Counted from the first letter of the stretch, positions 45,024 to 56,424 are shown. The stretch: DNA of 64,000 nt from Craterostigma plantagineum (GCA_027422505.1 JAPQWV010000050.1:5146001-5210000); one strand, 5' to 3'. Notes: generated by a model from the letters alone, not told the origin. Numbers and translations: made by a program.

Positions 45024-45163
45024 AAAGATTCAAGGGATTGGTCACTCAACTCATCGACGAAGAAGAGTAGAAGTTTTCGATTTTTACCTGTCATTACCTG
45101 GAGTATGCTGGCTAAAAAAAGTCTTTGTTTTGCTTGTCTGTATTCAGACCAACTATGTAGTCA
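45024..45163 (+). pseudogene. Duplicated 3' end of the RPL31 gene
   Basis: CAAGGGATTGGTCACTCAA and GAAGAAGAGTAGAA repeat the last codons and stop of L31 (43980-44025), and the similarity continues into the 3' flank. There is no promoter or 5' coding part. It shows that the Clot inverted repeat is bracketed by two copies of the L31 3' end. Confidence 0.85.
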
Positions 45164-45171
45164 GTTCACTT

Positions 45172-46049
45172 TAGGAGTGAAAACGAGCCGAGCCCAACAT
45201 GTCCTACCTCGAGCTCGGCTTGATAAAAATTAACAAGCTCGAGCTCGATCGAGCTTAAAAAGTTGAGGCTCGAGCTTGGCTCGACGGGTTATCGAGCCGC
45301 TCGAGTTCGGCTCGAGAGCCTCGAACCATTAAAATACTTGAGCTCGGGTCAAATCTTCAAGGAGACGAGTTTAACAGCACAAGCAGTGCTATCTCTTAGA
45401 TCTGGCCGTAGTGTGAAAGTAAACCCTAAACACAATATTTTCTTAGATATAGGGTTTCGAACAACAGTTTTAAGAGCAGATCTAAGGTTCTGTTACTCGA
45501 AGAAAAGTCTTAGATCAAAATAGTTCAAAAATGATTTCTCTGCATTTAACGATACAAGTTACAACTGCTTCAAGCAAACTAGTAAAGGCAGGAATAAACT
45601 CTAATACACGGTGGGCAACACAACGAGAACTTGCTACTCCTCTAGTTAGAGACTCAAAAAATACTCCAAGATATATGAAAGCATAAAAAAGTTGCAGAGA
45701 GCCCTTCCTAGGGTTTTCAGATCATTTGTGTGTGTATTGTGGAATGCAGCTGATATCGATCTATAAAGCCAAGGGTTTTCTCATATAAAAGCTTCTTGAA
45801 TATGGGCTTCCTAATCGGTCTGTGGGCTTAGTAAATATGAGGCCCCATGATGTAGCTCATTTAATTCTTTTAACAATAAACATATATTATAATAATATAA
45901 AAAAAATGTGGCTCGATAAGCTTGGCTCGACGAGCTATCTAGCCCACATATAATCAGTTCGTGCTCGGCTCGAGCTCCGAGCTCGAACCGAGCTTTGACC
46001 GAGTTGTTCGCGAACCGCTCTCGAGCAGCTCGATTCGTTCACACCTCTA
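45172..46049. mobile_element. Non-autonomous hAT element with 8-bp target duplication
   Basis: The termini are TAGGAGTGAAAACGAG and, inverted, TAGAGGTGTGAACGAA. GTTCACTT is duplicated at 45164-45171 and 46050-46057. Subterminal DNA is packed with GAGCTCG/CTCGAGC/GGCTCGA words in both orientations, typical of hAT subterminal motifs. The interior has no transposase. Confidence 0.93.
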
Positions 46050-46334
46050 GTTCACTTGTGTGTTAAGAGCTTAAATTATTAACTCAAAGATAAACCGATG
46101 TTTTCCCTATCTGACTGAGTTCAAACCTGACAGAGAGGGAAGATCCGAATCTTACATATCATTAGATAAAACAGCTCAATGGTTCGAAGGCAATAGGATA
46201 CCAAGAAAACCTTGAAAGCCGAAAGACTCGTCACAAAAAGGTTCGAAATGATGACCTTTATTTTGCCTCATGAGAACTGTTTTATTGCAACTGTAAGAAA
46301 GACTATTGTTCTAGTAGTAAGGATAACGGACACT

Positions 46335-46838
46335 TCAAGACAAAAGAGTCTCAATCTTGTTCTCTATGTGCGCTTCGTGGTCTTCAAGGCGATCTTTTAT
46401 CTTACCATCGTCCCAACGGATCAACGTCGGCACGCCCTTTAGCTTGAAGATGGAATCAACCCTCCATGGATGGGTTGGATTACGCCACGTCCACCTGTCG
46501 CCGACGTAAGCCCTCAATAGGCAAACGTCCTCCGGCGATGCCTCGAGCTTCTTGTAGATCACAGGTTCAGCTCTAACACAGTCTTGATCGTATATTTAAA
46601 GAGGAAAAAGCAGATGTAAGCAACACCACCGATTCCGATGTACATATGCCGAAGAAATTACGATTATTCCATTTACAAAGAAAGCAGAAGTACCAGGACA
46701 CCAACTGAGATTGGTTTTTGGGTCTGGGTCGGCCAAGAAAAGGACGAGATTGGCTTTGTTCTTGGGAGATTCGGCCTTAAACTTCTCGAAAACTTCGTCG
46801 AAGTTTGATAGGGTTGCATCCAACACCTTCATCGGCAT
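46335..46838 (-). CDS. Thioredoxin-like protein Clot (TXNDC17/TRP14 family)
   Basis: This is a cytosolic thioredoxin-fold disulfide reductase of the TRP14/Clot family. Two exons (46838-46694, 46582-46335) give 130 residues. The family active site WCPDC is formed across the exon junction (SWCP | DCVRAEPVIYKKLE). Downstream, AYVGDRWTWRNPTHPWRVDS contains the family insert, and GVPTLIRWDD has the cis-Pro loop. There are two candidate starts two codons apart (MPMKVLDATL). The frame is intact. Sequence from both exons and the 3' flank recurs as an inverted repeat 1.5-2 kb away. Confidence 0.92.
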
Positions 46839-47366
46839 CTTTCTCTGAGTCGGTGAAATATCGAAACGCTGGGAATTGGGATATTGAAATTTCTTGAATC
46901 ACGCAGGTCGAGGTTTTGAAGTAGATGTTAGCTATTACCGTGAAAATGGGCTGCAATAACATGGCGCATCATATAAGATAAGAACCCACAAAATTGTAGC
47001 CCATAAAAAGCCAATCTTTACAAGCCCAACGTTAAAAATTCATTTTTTTTGTTGAATCATCACAAAGGGACGACGATTCCAGCCAGCAAAGCAGTCATTG
47101 TCCCCATCGAAGTCTCAAAAGCTAAGACAAAAATTGCCTTCTCATCACTCGCTAGAGCCTAAAAAAGCTCACGAAAGAACCCAAGAATCCAACTTGAAGT
47201 TGTCCACTTTCCGTATATTCCCCACATCACCGCCACATACAACATATAAAAATGGTAGCAATCTTTACAAGCTAATGAACCTCATCTTCAAACACTTTGT
47301 CATCTCCTTTCACCATAAAGATTGAATCTTGGGTAACCGTGCGCTCCGACTGAAAACTTCCCTCTA

Positions 47367-48810
47367 ATGGCGGCGCTTGTAAGCAGAGTCCCATCTTCGT
47401 CGCCAGCGGCGGCGCATCGACCCACAAAGCCCAATAAGTCCGTCGACCTCAAACCACATTTCACCATACGCTGTTCCTCGCAAAACCAGCAAAAGGCCTC
47501 GCCTTTCACCGAAAAGCATTCGATTGAGAGGTACAACAGAGACAGCTGGGTGTACAACGACATCAGCAAGAGCAGTTTTTGCCCTTTGCCATCTTCCGGC
47601 CAAGAATCCGTCAGAGACTACGACATAGCCTCGCAGCTTCCCGAGCTTAGGAAACTGCTTGAGGTTTTGAAGGAAAAGAGGGAAAACGAAGGCGGCGATG
47701 GTAAGCGAGGGCCTGGGAACGTGTTCTTGGTCGGCACTGGGCCTGGAGATTCTGAACTGCTGACGCTTAAGGCGTTGAGAGTGATCCAAAGTGCTGATTT
47801 GTTGTTGTATGATAGGCTTGTTTCCAATGACGTGTTGGATTTGGTGGGACCCAACGCTAGGCTTCTCTACGTTGGTAAAACTGCTGGCTACCACAGTAGA
47901 ACTCAGGTTGGTTGATGTTTGTTCATCTGTGGATTGTTCATAGTTAATTCAGTTTAAGGTAGTAATCATTTCGTGCTTTTTAGCAGGAGGAAATTCATGA
48001 ATTGCTTCTGAGTTTCGCCGAAGCTGGGGCAAACGTAGTGAGGCTTAAAGGGGGCGATCCGTTAGTAAGTTCGAATCGAATCAAACCCTTATCCGTTCTT
48101 GCATCCTTAGCATATCCTAATCTTTGGTGGGACTTATTGGTTTTAGGTGTTTGGGCGAGGAGGAGAAGAAATGGAGTTTCTTCAGCAGCAGGGAATCCAC
48201 GTTAAAGTAGTCCCTGGTAAAGATAATTCCTAGACATGAAACACTATTCGACTGCATATGATTGATTCTGTCCTAAAGTTCTAACATAACGAAATCACTG
48301 TGTGCAGGAATTACAGCAGCTTCTGGGATAGCAGCCGAGCTAGGAATCCCTTTAACGCACCGTGGCGTTGCAAATAGCGTTCGATTTCTTACGGGCCATT
48401 CAAGAAAAGGAGGGACTGATCCTCTGTTCGTTGCAGAAAATGCTGCAGATTCAGATTCTACCCTCGTCGTATATATGGGCTTGTCGACCCTTCCTTCCCT
48501 CTCCTCGAAATTGATATCCCATGGTCTGCCCGAAAACACGCCAGCTGCAGCTATCGAGCGAGGGACAACACCTCAACAGCGAGTGGTAAGTACTAAAAGA
48601 AGCAGCTTTTTATGTTAATGAAGATTAATTTTTTTTTCCGTCTCCGATGTATAGGTGTTTGCTGAACTAAAGGATCTTGCGGATGAAATCTCTTCGCATC
48701 AGTTAGTTTCGCCGACTTTGATCATCATTGGGAAAGTCGTTGCTCTTTCACCGTTATGGCCTCATTCTTCTGTGGAAGACGATGCTTCTGCGTTGGTTGA
48801 ACTTAGATAG
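47367..48810 (+). CDS. UPM1: Uroporphyrinogen-III C-methyltransferase, plastid (siroheme synthesis)
   Basis: UPM1 uses S-adenosylmethionine to methylate uroporphyrinogen III to precorrin-2, the first committed step to siroheme, the cofactor of nitrite and sulfite reductases. Five exons (47367-47906, 47987-48064, 48147-48216, 48308-48585, 48655-48810) give 373 residues. The N-terminal part (to about 110) is a transit peptide and plant-specific extension. The methyltransferase core then shows [72 protein letters not shown] and [10 protein letters not shown]. There is no siroheme-chelatase or dehydrogenase domain, as expected for plants. All joins are in frame. Confidence 0.95.
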
Positions 48811-49295
48811 CAGCAGCAACGTAGGTTCGCTTTGATTCAATCGAAGCGTTGGATAATCGAGGCTGGAAAATCTGTGATTTTGGCGGGCAGTTTTCACATC
48901 GAACGAGGATATTGATCTTACTCTGTTCCTTTTTGGTCTTCTTGTGTTTCTTACAACATAGTTAATTCTATCATCTTGAAGAGAAGACTACTGTAGTTCC
49001 ATGTGATAAGTTCTCAATGCTTGGCAAAACAAGCAAATAATCACCATCTTCAGGAAAAAAATTCAGCAAATTTACATTATTTACTCAGACTGGACTGGTA
49101 TGTCGTGTTACATAGCCCCTTTGGTATATACAACTCAAAGAATAAATTAAATGAAATGAATGAATGCCTAAATACATAAACATTCGCTCCCCGCGTTGGG
49201 ACTGGACGAAATTTTGCCTCGTCGTCATCCTCGCTTCTCTTTTTGGTCCAAAACCAAGGCAAAACTGTACTGCGAGACCGATGCATATCAGCAAT
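48811..49295. other. Tail-to-tail intergenic region
   Basis: The 3' flanks of UPM1 and the O-fucosyltransferase face each other. No gene or repeat is seen. Confidence 0.5.
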
Positions 49296-51389
49296 TTAGG
49301 TCGAAGAAAGAGCTACGGTGTTATTACACATGCACTCGGGGACAGGGTACTTAGTCACATCCCTCCCAGGCTTTCTCAGCTCGGGCTGTCCTAACGACTC
49401 TTTATGCAAATCCATTATAATCCTATCGAACTCAGCTTCCGCAATAGTCGAATCCATGAAGTAAGGTAGCATCAGCCTTTTGTTAGGGACGATGGTCTTT
49501 TTGTGCCCAGAGTACGCCCTATGGCCCTGCAATAGTCGAGATATATGCAAGAATCGTCTCAGAGATTAAGGTTGTTGAAATCCCATTATTGATGATGATG
49601 TTAGAGATGGATGTAGTAAAGTAAAAATACCTGAATGGCATGGCCCATGTTTCCGCCGTGAGAAGCCATGAAAACGTCGCTGTTTTCGCAGACAATGTAA
49701 TCGATGGCAGCCATTAAAGATGCCTTCTTGGAAAAGGGCCCGAGTTCTTCGCCAGAAGCAAGGTCTTCCTTGTTGTAGAGATGAGGAAATTCTTCGATCA
49801 ATGGAGCCACAGCTTCTTTCCCGCCAAGTGGGACCCCTCCTGCCCAGTAAATTCTTGCGTTTTTCGGAGCTCCCAGCGATTTAAGCAGCCTATGAACAAA
49901 CCAATCGACATGAGAACGCAGCCCCCTTTCATTACAGTCAAGAAAGAACAAACTTGTGAAGTTTCTTGAGAAAGGTTTTACCTTGTGACTTCTAACGCAT
50001 TTAAGGGGCAAAGCCCAACGAGTTTTCTGTCGTGGTAAGTCATGTTTGACCTCGACGTCAATAGCTGAGGATGCGCTTTTCTTTCGTTGCGAATGAGCTC
50101 GTCGTACTCTTGGCTGAGGCCCGGCAAACAGCCCGTTCTTACCCATACGTCTTTCTCCATTCGAAGGTGAAGTGCGAGGTAAGGCCCTTTGCTTCTCATT
50201 CTCTGCGTGAGCTTATTACCGAGCTCGAGGATATGAGGGGCGAACTTCAAAGCTTGAAAAGCCACCTGAAAACATGAGTACGATCGATTAAAAAAGATTC
50301 CTTTGAAAAAAAAGAACGATCCACAAACACATACCTTGCAGCGAAGCTTTTGAAGATCATGAGGAAGATCCTTGGAAAGCCTTGAATCCAAGCCACGTAG
50401 AAGTAACACACCTTCCCTTCGAAGCTGAAGGAGAGGATAAAGAGCATTTCAGGACTATATTCATATGATTCAAGAATCAAATGGTCATTATTCAGACTAT
50501 TACATGAAAACACTTATTTCTTTCTTACCCGTTTCAGATAACGAGATCGAATCCACTCGGGAGATACGTGGAGAGGAGTTTTCTTCTCCTCGACGGGCCT
50601 CGTCATCAAATGCGTGGATGGAAGTGAAGAAACTATGCGAACATCGTTCGCCAGCACGTTCTTGAAGTGTTCCAAATCGAATATATCACCAAATTCACTG
50701 CAATGTTCGCAGAGAAATCATTCCAATCAGCTAATTCAATCACACTTGAGAAAGAAAGAAGAAACAAGAACGAACCTTTCGTCGCCCCAAATCACATTGA
50801 CCTGCAAAATCGGCACAACCAAGCTCGCCCCAAGAATCCTCGCAATAACGACGGCGTCTACGATCTGATTCCTCTGTTGATTCATACCACCCGAAACAAC
50901 CACCATCAGATACTTACTCCTATCCCTCACAATATCATCGCTCTCTTTCTGATACTTTACGCTGAAATCCAAACACGGCGTATAGTTCATGGCGTTGGGT
51001 TGCTTCCAAAACCCATCATCGTTATTCTCTTCAACAGAAGCAGAATCCGCAATCTCGCTAGAACTCAACGACAAAGGCCATTGCTTTTCTTGAGGAGCAG
51101 CGAAGCATGGGGTTTTTGAGAAGAGTAGAGGCGAGCCCATCCATATCACACACAGAAACACGAAAGAAAGGGCCAAGAAAAGGAGGAATCTTTTCCTTCT
51201 TGGGTGGTTGAGCAGAGCCCTGAGCTTCGAGCTCGTTTCTGGGGCCAAAGAATGCTTCTTGTGGGGCGTGTCTTGCTGCTCTTGAGCCAAAGAATCGAGC
51301 GACGACCGTGAGATTGTCGTGATGATGTGCGATGGGACGGAGATGTAAGAACGGTGATGGTGATTCTTGGTGGGGATACTGTTCGACAT
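49296..51389 (-). CDS. Plant O-fucosyltransferase family protein (type II Golgi membrane protein)
   Basis: Six exons (51389-50776, 50697-50529, 50424-50335, 50265-49982, 49889-49631, 49526-49296) give 548 residues. A cytosolic tail is followed by one signal-anchor helix (about residues 67-85, FLLFLALSFVFLCVIWMG), the type II Golgi arrangement. The catalytic region begins YLMVVVSGGMNQQRNQIVDA (donor-site Gly-rich loop), then VPILQVNVIWGDESEFGDIF. Later come PYLALHLRMEKD (the HxR substrate motif), ARIYWAGG and DVFMASHGGNMGHAIQGHR near the C-terminus. By family it would transfer fucose or a related sugar to wall polymers or proteins; the acceptor is unknown. An in-frame ATG 57 bp upstream is less likely because it does not extend a conserved region. 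Confidence 0.9.
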
Positions 51390-51909
51390 GGCGGCTTCAC
51401 AGCTTAGAACACACGAACGAAGAAGACAGTGAAGAAGAGCTATCAATTTTCCAATGGAAGAAAATAAAATTGAAATTCACGGTAGGCAGGCAAGTTGCTT
51501 CTGAAGAACGTTTGAATTTTATGCTGGCGTTGCGTGTATATTATGGTAGAGTTTGGTTTCTCGAGAGAGAGGACGCGGAAATTGAATGAATATATGTTAT
51601 TTTTCGATTAATGCGCGTTTCATTTTTTTTATTTTTTATTTTTTTTGTGTGTTTCGTATTGTCCAATGGCTGACGCGGAAAGGGTCAGATATGTGTGGTG
51701 TCACAGTATTGTCTTTTTTATCAAAAAAGAGGAAGGAAATCCAAGGAAATTGTCATATTCTTGGTTTCTTTTTTATCTTTTCCCCCAATTTTCCAATAAC
51801 AATTAATTTCACGAAAGAGCAAAGAATAAAAAGAAATATATGCGACGGCCGATGACACCTCGAATTAATTCATATAGCCACAAGCCCCCATGTGTCCGTC
51901 CACTTCGAC

Positions 51910-52318
51910 CAATTTTTTTAAGGGGCATTTTCATTCAGGCCCCTACATAAGTATTATTTAAGATTCAGACCCTCTTGAGAAATAAATTTAGTTTTAAAGA
52001 CCCATTTTATGCAGTAGTACTTTATTGCTCTTACATACCAGCATGTTGAAATTCTGTACCACAAAACCATAATCCGATACCAGTTTACGATCATCTGATA
52101 CCCGTTTATTTTTTGCAGTACCACTTTATTGCTTTGACATACCAGTATGTTTGAATGTTTGTAACACAAAACGATCATTCTATACCAGTTCATATATCTT
52201 TCATACCACTTTTTTACATCACACAAAAATGGATCCTTTAACCAAAAAACTCAAATAGGGCCTGAATTTAAAATCAAACTCTTAACGAGGCTTAATTTCG
52301 AATTGACCCTTTTTTTAA
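51910..52318. mobile_element. MITE-like element with TACCA-rich interior
   Basis: The ends are imperfect inverted repeats (left: GGGGCATTTTCATTCAGGCC...ATTCAGACCC; right, inverted: GGGTCAATTC...AAATTCAGGCCC). The interior repeats words such as CATACCAG, GATACCAG and TACCACTTTATTGC. It shares this design with the elements at 26635 and 54612. Confidence 0.6.
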
Positions 52319-52985
52319 AGAATTGATTTTTGTGTTAGTAAATAGGGTTTTAGGTATAAAATTTTGGCCTAGCAAGTAAAATGCATTTCATGTGATTATA
52401 ATATCATACGTCCCATCCATATAGAACTTTCACAAGAAAAAAAAAAAGCATATAGGCTTGGCAAGAGAACACAACACCAATTAAATAATTGCATGAAAAA
52501 AACCATCAACCCAAGTATATGTATATTAAAAGAAAATAATGGGAGCATGCTTGTTAAGTGGGGTGGCGGCCAGACTGTTTCCATACCTTAAAAATGCAAT
52601 ACAATCAATCCCATGTTACTTTTAATTTAAAAATGTGAAAGAAAAGTCAAAGCTGTGGACATTTGGAAATATAATTCATCTTAGGATGAAATGCCATTCC
52701 ATTGCAATTTGCAATAAAGAACCAGACTTTCTTTCAAAAAAATATTGCAAGCGACACTCTGTTAGTGTAATGTAAGAAAAAGCGTTTAAATCATGTGAGA
52801 AATAGCAGCAAATACAAAGGTTCCATGTAACTGTTGAAATTAATAAAAAAAAAAACAGGCAAAAAGAGTTTTTGCTTAAAAAAAACACAAAGGAAGAAAC
52901 CAAATTGCTCCTCAGTACAACACAACAGCAACAACAAACAGAAAACAAAAGCAGTCATACCATCATCCTTCTTCTACTGAAGCAT
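52319..52985. other. AT-rich intergenic DNA
   Basis: No gene is recognised. The right part is the 3' region of the RING gene. Confidence 0.45.
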
Positions 52986-54230
52986 TCAGTTCAATCTCCT
53001 TCTTCTACTCCTCAAGGCAACATTCCTTCTCCGTGTAGGCGAAGGAGAAGAAGACGAAGAAGGCGCAGCAGCTTCGGGCAAACCATTATTACCGTTCGCC
53101 CTACGGCTCAAAACATGCGCTAGGCTCGAAATCTCGCCCGTCTCAGAAGGCGAAACAGCCACAGTCTCGTTCAAATTAGGAATATGATGATTACTATTAC
53201 CAGAAGCAAACGAAGCATTCCCGTCAGAAAACGAAGGATGTCGGGCCGACACGTTTCTTGATAGCCTATTATTGATAACAGTTTCCAAGTCCTCGACCAA
53301 CCTCTCCGCGCTGTTCAAGGCAGAAGAAAGGGAAGACAGTGAGGCGGCGCTTTCAGACAGTACCCTCGAAACCTGTTGGATGCTAGAACGGTGTCTGAGG
53401 GTCGACTGCTCGTGTGGAAATGAATTAGAATCTAAGTTGAGAATGCTGCTGTTACTGCTGTTACCTTCTTGATGAAGTGCTTCACTGCTCATTCCCCCAA
53501 AAGTGATCCTAATTCGCCTAAGAGCTTCAAGAACGTGACTATGGGACAAACCGTTCGAAACGTTCTGCTGCCTAACGCTTTCGATCCTCTGACCCTTCGG
53601 CCTCGGGGGTATCTTCAGTCCCAATTCAGTAGTTTCGCAGGCAATTTCGTTCCCGCCATTGCCGTAGATTGGGATTACGGTGTTGTCAGATACCTTTCCT
53701 TTACAGACAGGGCACTCTTTATTGTCTGAATCGACTTTCGACACTTGGTAGAAGCAAGCCCAGCAGAACAAGTGACCGCAAGATGTTAATATGGGGTTTT
53801 TAGCTAATTCCAAGCATATGTTGCAATCGTAGAAGCTTCCGCCGCCTTCCTTGTCCTTGTTCTTGGCATCGCTTTCGATCTTTAGGGCTTCTGAGATTAG
53901 ATGTGAGCTATCCCTCTTACAGCACTTTCCCCTTTCTGACGTTCGATCGGACATGGCTACGTCGGCGTTTTCCCTAACCTCAGCCATCGTTTCTGACGGA
54001 ATATATGTGCTTTCCATGTTGTTTCGCGACTCACGCCACCTCTGGCGTTGCCTGGCGCGAGCTACGACGGCTTCGAGCTGTCTGATTCTCTCCTCTATCC
54101 TATCTTGAGCAGTGTCCATGTCGTTCATCAGAGATCTGAATCTCGGAGCCCCAGAAAAATTGGGATTTTCGGGCTCTTGATTCAAATCGAGGCCCGTGAA
54201 ATTCACATCCATGCGATTATCGTCGTCCAT
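52986..54230 (-). CDS. RING-type E3 ubiquitin ligase, MUSE1/RMA-like
   Basis: This is a single coding exon of 414 residues. The start at 54230 (MDDDNRMDVNFTGLDLNQEP) is preferred over the ATG at 54284 because a splice acceptor (TTGCCCCCCCAG) ends 7 bp upstream, which points to a 5'-UTR intron. An N-terminal coiled-coil (RIEERIRQLEAVVARARQRQRW) is followed by a C3HC4 RING (YDCNICLELAKNPILTSCGH, LFCWACFYQ, CPVCKG). The rest is Ser-rich with a second helical stretch (SSALNSAERLVEDLETVINN) and a basic C-terminus. The RING matches the RMA/RNF5 class, but no transmembrane anchor is visible, which fits the longer plant MUSE1/MUSE2-type relatives that limit immune-receptor signalling. Function is by family only. 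Confidence 0.85.
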   Translation of the reverse strand: MDDDNRMDVNFTGLDLNQEPENPNFSGAPRFRSLMNDMDTAQDRIEERIRQLEAVVARARQRQRWRESRNNMESTYIPSETMAEVRENADVAMSDRTSERGKCCKRDSSHLISEALKIESDAKNKDKEGGGSFYDCNICLELAKNPILTSCGHLFCWACFYQVSKVDSDNKECPVCKGKVSDNTVIPIYGNGGNEIACETTELGLKIPPRPKGQRIESVRQQNVSNGLSHSHVLEALRRIRITFGGMSSEALHQEGNSSNSSILNLDSNSFPHEQSTLRHRSSIQQVSRVLSESAASLSSLSSALNSAERLVEDLETVINNRLSRNVSARHPSFSDGNASFASGNSNHHIPNLNETVAVSPSETGEISSLAHVLSRRANGNNGLPEAAAPSSSSSPSPTRRRNVALRSRRRRLN

Positions 54231-54501
54231 CGACGATCTGGGGGGGCAAGAACAATCGGAAGAACCGCAGAAAGAACTAACCAACGATACAAAAAAACAC
54301 CCACTGCAATCGAAAACTGTAATAACCCAATCAGAGTAATTGAAAAAACGATCTGGATGAAATCAATTGGGCGTCTATCGATCTGGGTTCTGAGCTACAT
54401 AGCAAACAATCGAAATCCAAGCTACACAAAACTGAAATTAGTGGAATCGAAAGAGAAAGCATCTTAGGAAACCAAAATTGAAAGAAAAACACGTAGAAAC
54501 A

Positions 54502-54519
54502 TGTGTGTGTGTGTGTGTG
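54502..54519. repeat. (TG)n microsatellite
   Basis: A short TG dinucleotide run in the upstream region of the RING gene. Confidence 0.85.
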
Positions 54520-54611
54520 CGATGAGAACGATAAAGTTGTGAACCAGCTAGACAAGGACGATAATAGCTCAATTCAAATAAAGTGTGAGCCCAGCACGAG
54601 AAATCATGGCT

Positions 54612-54945
54612 TTTTTTAGTTAGGATCTTTTTCGTTTCAGCCACATTTTATATTTCATTACACTTCAGACCCATGTCAGAAAATACATTAGTTTTTAAGG
54701 ATCTATTTTCTTCAGAAACACTTCATGGCTCCTCATACCACTTCATTACACTTCAGTAACAGTTCATTGGTCTGCAATAACAGTTCATGGGTCTGTAATA
54801 CCACTTCATGGGTCTGTGTTACCACTTCATTGGGCTGTAGTACTACTTCATGGTCTGTGTACCGCATGGGTCTTTATCTCTAAATAAAAGATAAATCGGA
54901 TCCTTATCTCTAAATATAACTACATATGTCCTTATCTTTCAATGA
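54612..54945. mobile_element. MITE-like element with a 21-bp minisatellite core
   Basis: The left part contains TTCAGACCCATGTCAGAAAA, like the element at 26635. The core (about 54738-54862) is a run of 21-bp units of the form TACCACTTCATGGGTCTGTG, with AACAGTTCAT and TACTACTTCA variants. The right part repeats CTTATCTCTAAATA words. It is non-coding. Ends are approximate. Confidence 0.6.
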
Positions 54946-55435
54946 AATATGTTTTGGGGCGTGACTTTTAACTGTTAATTATCATTAACATTTTTTTATT
55001 TATTCTTCTTGCATTATTTAAAAAGAAAGAAAGGAAACACTTTTGAAGGTGAAAGTGATTTGGGGTGGGTTCAGTAAGACAAAGACATTGGATTCTTGTA
55101 GCTGTACGCTCCGTAATTAAATAGATTCCGAAATTTAGATGTTGGGATATAAATTTATATTGAATTTGTTACAATAAATATCTCTTATATATGAAAAAAA
55201 TTAGGTAAAACCATCAATTTCAAGAGGTCGTACCATTCTTTTTTAATGGCAGCAGCCATTTGTAGGTAAGAATTTTAAACAAACACATTGATCACCATGC
55301 CCTACAAAATTTAATTTACTACATCTCCCAATACCAAAAAAGAAATATAGTACAATATAAATAAAAGCTATAATAAATAAACGAATGAACTATTAACCAC
55401 GTTTCCCATAAACCAATCAAATATACGGTCGTCAA
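54946..55435. other. AT-rich intergenic DNA, no gene seen
   Basis: Nothing was recognised beyond simple AT-rich sequence. Confidence 0.5.
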
Positions 55436-55714
55436 TCAATCTATCCGGCGGCTAAACGATCGGAATAAGCCGCCTGTCGCCGGAGACGTCTCTCCTCCTA
55501 CCGGAATATCCTCAAGAACGGCGGCCCAGCGGCGGATGCTCAGAGTTCGAACAGTCTTGAAGCTGTGCGATTTTTGTGTCTTGGAAAATACTTGTGAAGA
55601 TTGGGAGAGGATTAAGTACACGAGGGCTTGTACGATAATGAACAGACCTACTTTCAGCATCATGCCTGGCGATGATGATGATCCTAATAATAAGCTGCTA
55701 TTAATAATTTCCAT
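55436..55714 (-). CDS. Small one-helix membrane protein (92 aa), function unknown
   Basis: Intronless. Residues about 19-37 (MLKVGLFIIVQALVYLILS) form one hydrophobic helix. It is followed by a Ser/Thr-rich basic region with SFKTVRTLSIRRWAAVLEDI and PVGGETSPATGGLFRSFSRR. A TATAAAT box lies about 97 bp upstream of the ATG. Similar short proteins with a VQALVYLIL-type helix and an SIRR motif occur widely in dicots as unnamed proteins, as far as I recall. No enzymatic motif is present. I infer a membrane-anchored protein with a cytosolic basic tail. Confidence 0.72.
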   Translation of the reverse strand: MEIINSSLLLGSSSSPGMMLKVGLFIIVQALVYLILSQSSQVFSKTQKSHSFKTVRTLSIRRWAAVLEDIPVGGETSPATGGLFRSFSRRID

Positions 55715-55810
55715 GGCGGAGATAGAAATAGTGTTGGGACTAAATAGAGGGTTTTGTATTATGTATGATAAAATGTCAAGATAATGGAATTGATTGATAG
55801 GGCTTTGGGT

Positions 55811-55817
55811 ATTTATA
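55811..55817 (-). promoter_or_regulatory. TATA box of the 92-aa protein gene
   Basis: TATAAAT on the minus strand, about 97 bp upstream of the start codon at 55714. Confidence 0.5.
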
Positions 55818-56099
55818 AAAGAGGAAACTAAGTAGGGAGCCAGGCAGCAGACGCATTTGACATGGATTCATGTGCATGGACTTTGACCATAGTATATAGC
55901 CAAAACGTTTTTTTCTTATTATTAAATATATATTACATCATAACATATATGTAAATGTAATGAATCTTCAACGATTAATATGCTAGCCATTTCTAGAAAG
56001 AAGATTCAACGTTGGTCCTACGACAAATTGCTAATAAGAAATTGTTTTATAGGTAAACAACTTTAATTTAGTATATAATATAGGTACGTTTAGAGAAAC

Positions 56100-56181
56100 G
56101 TCGCTTTGGCCGAGTGGTTAAGGCGTGTGCCTGCTAAGTACATGGGGTTTCCCCGCGAGAGTTCGAATCTCTCAGCCGACG
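56100..56181 (+). tRNA. tRNA-Ser (GCU)
   Basis: This is an 82-nt type II tRNA. The A box (TGGCCGAGTGG), the anticodon loop CTGCTAA (anticodon GCT, 56133-56135), a long variable arm (ACATGGGGTTTCCCCGCG) and the B box (GTTCGAATC) are all present. A T run follows a few bases downstream. The acceptor stem pairs GTCGCTT with AGCCGAC, which leaves one C-C mismatch at the fifth pair; other plant tRNA-Ser(GCU) genes, from memory, have AGGCGAC. It may be slightly decayed or carry a sequencing error. Confidence 0.92.
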
Positions 56182-56424
56182 AAATTATTTTTATTTGCCT
56201 AATTTCCTAATTATTTATTTCCAACGCGACTCACTCCAAGAAAAAACACAAATATGCGCATGAATAAATTATGTACATAAAGATATATGACCAGCTATAT
56301 AAAGTTCACCACAATTAAAGCAGACCAAACTGCATAACTAACTACAAAAGGGAGCTCAGTGCTGCTGTTTTGTATACACAGGGAAAGGACTGTCGAAATC
56401 TTCGCTGATGTTTTCACGCTCAAC

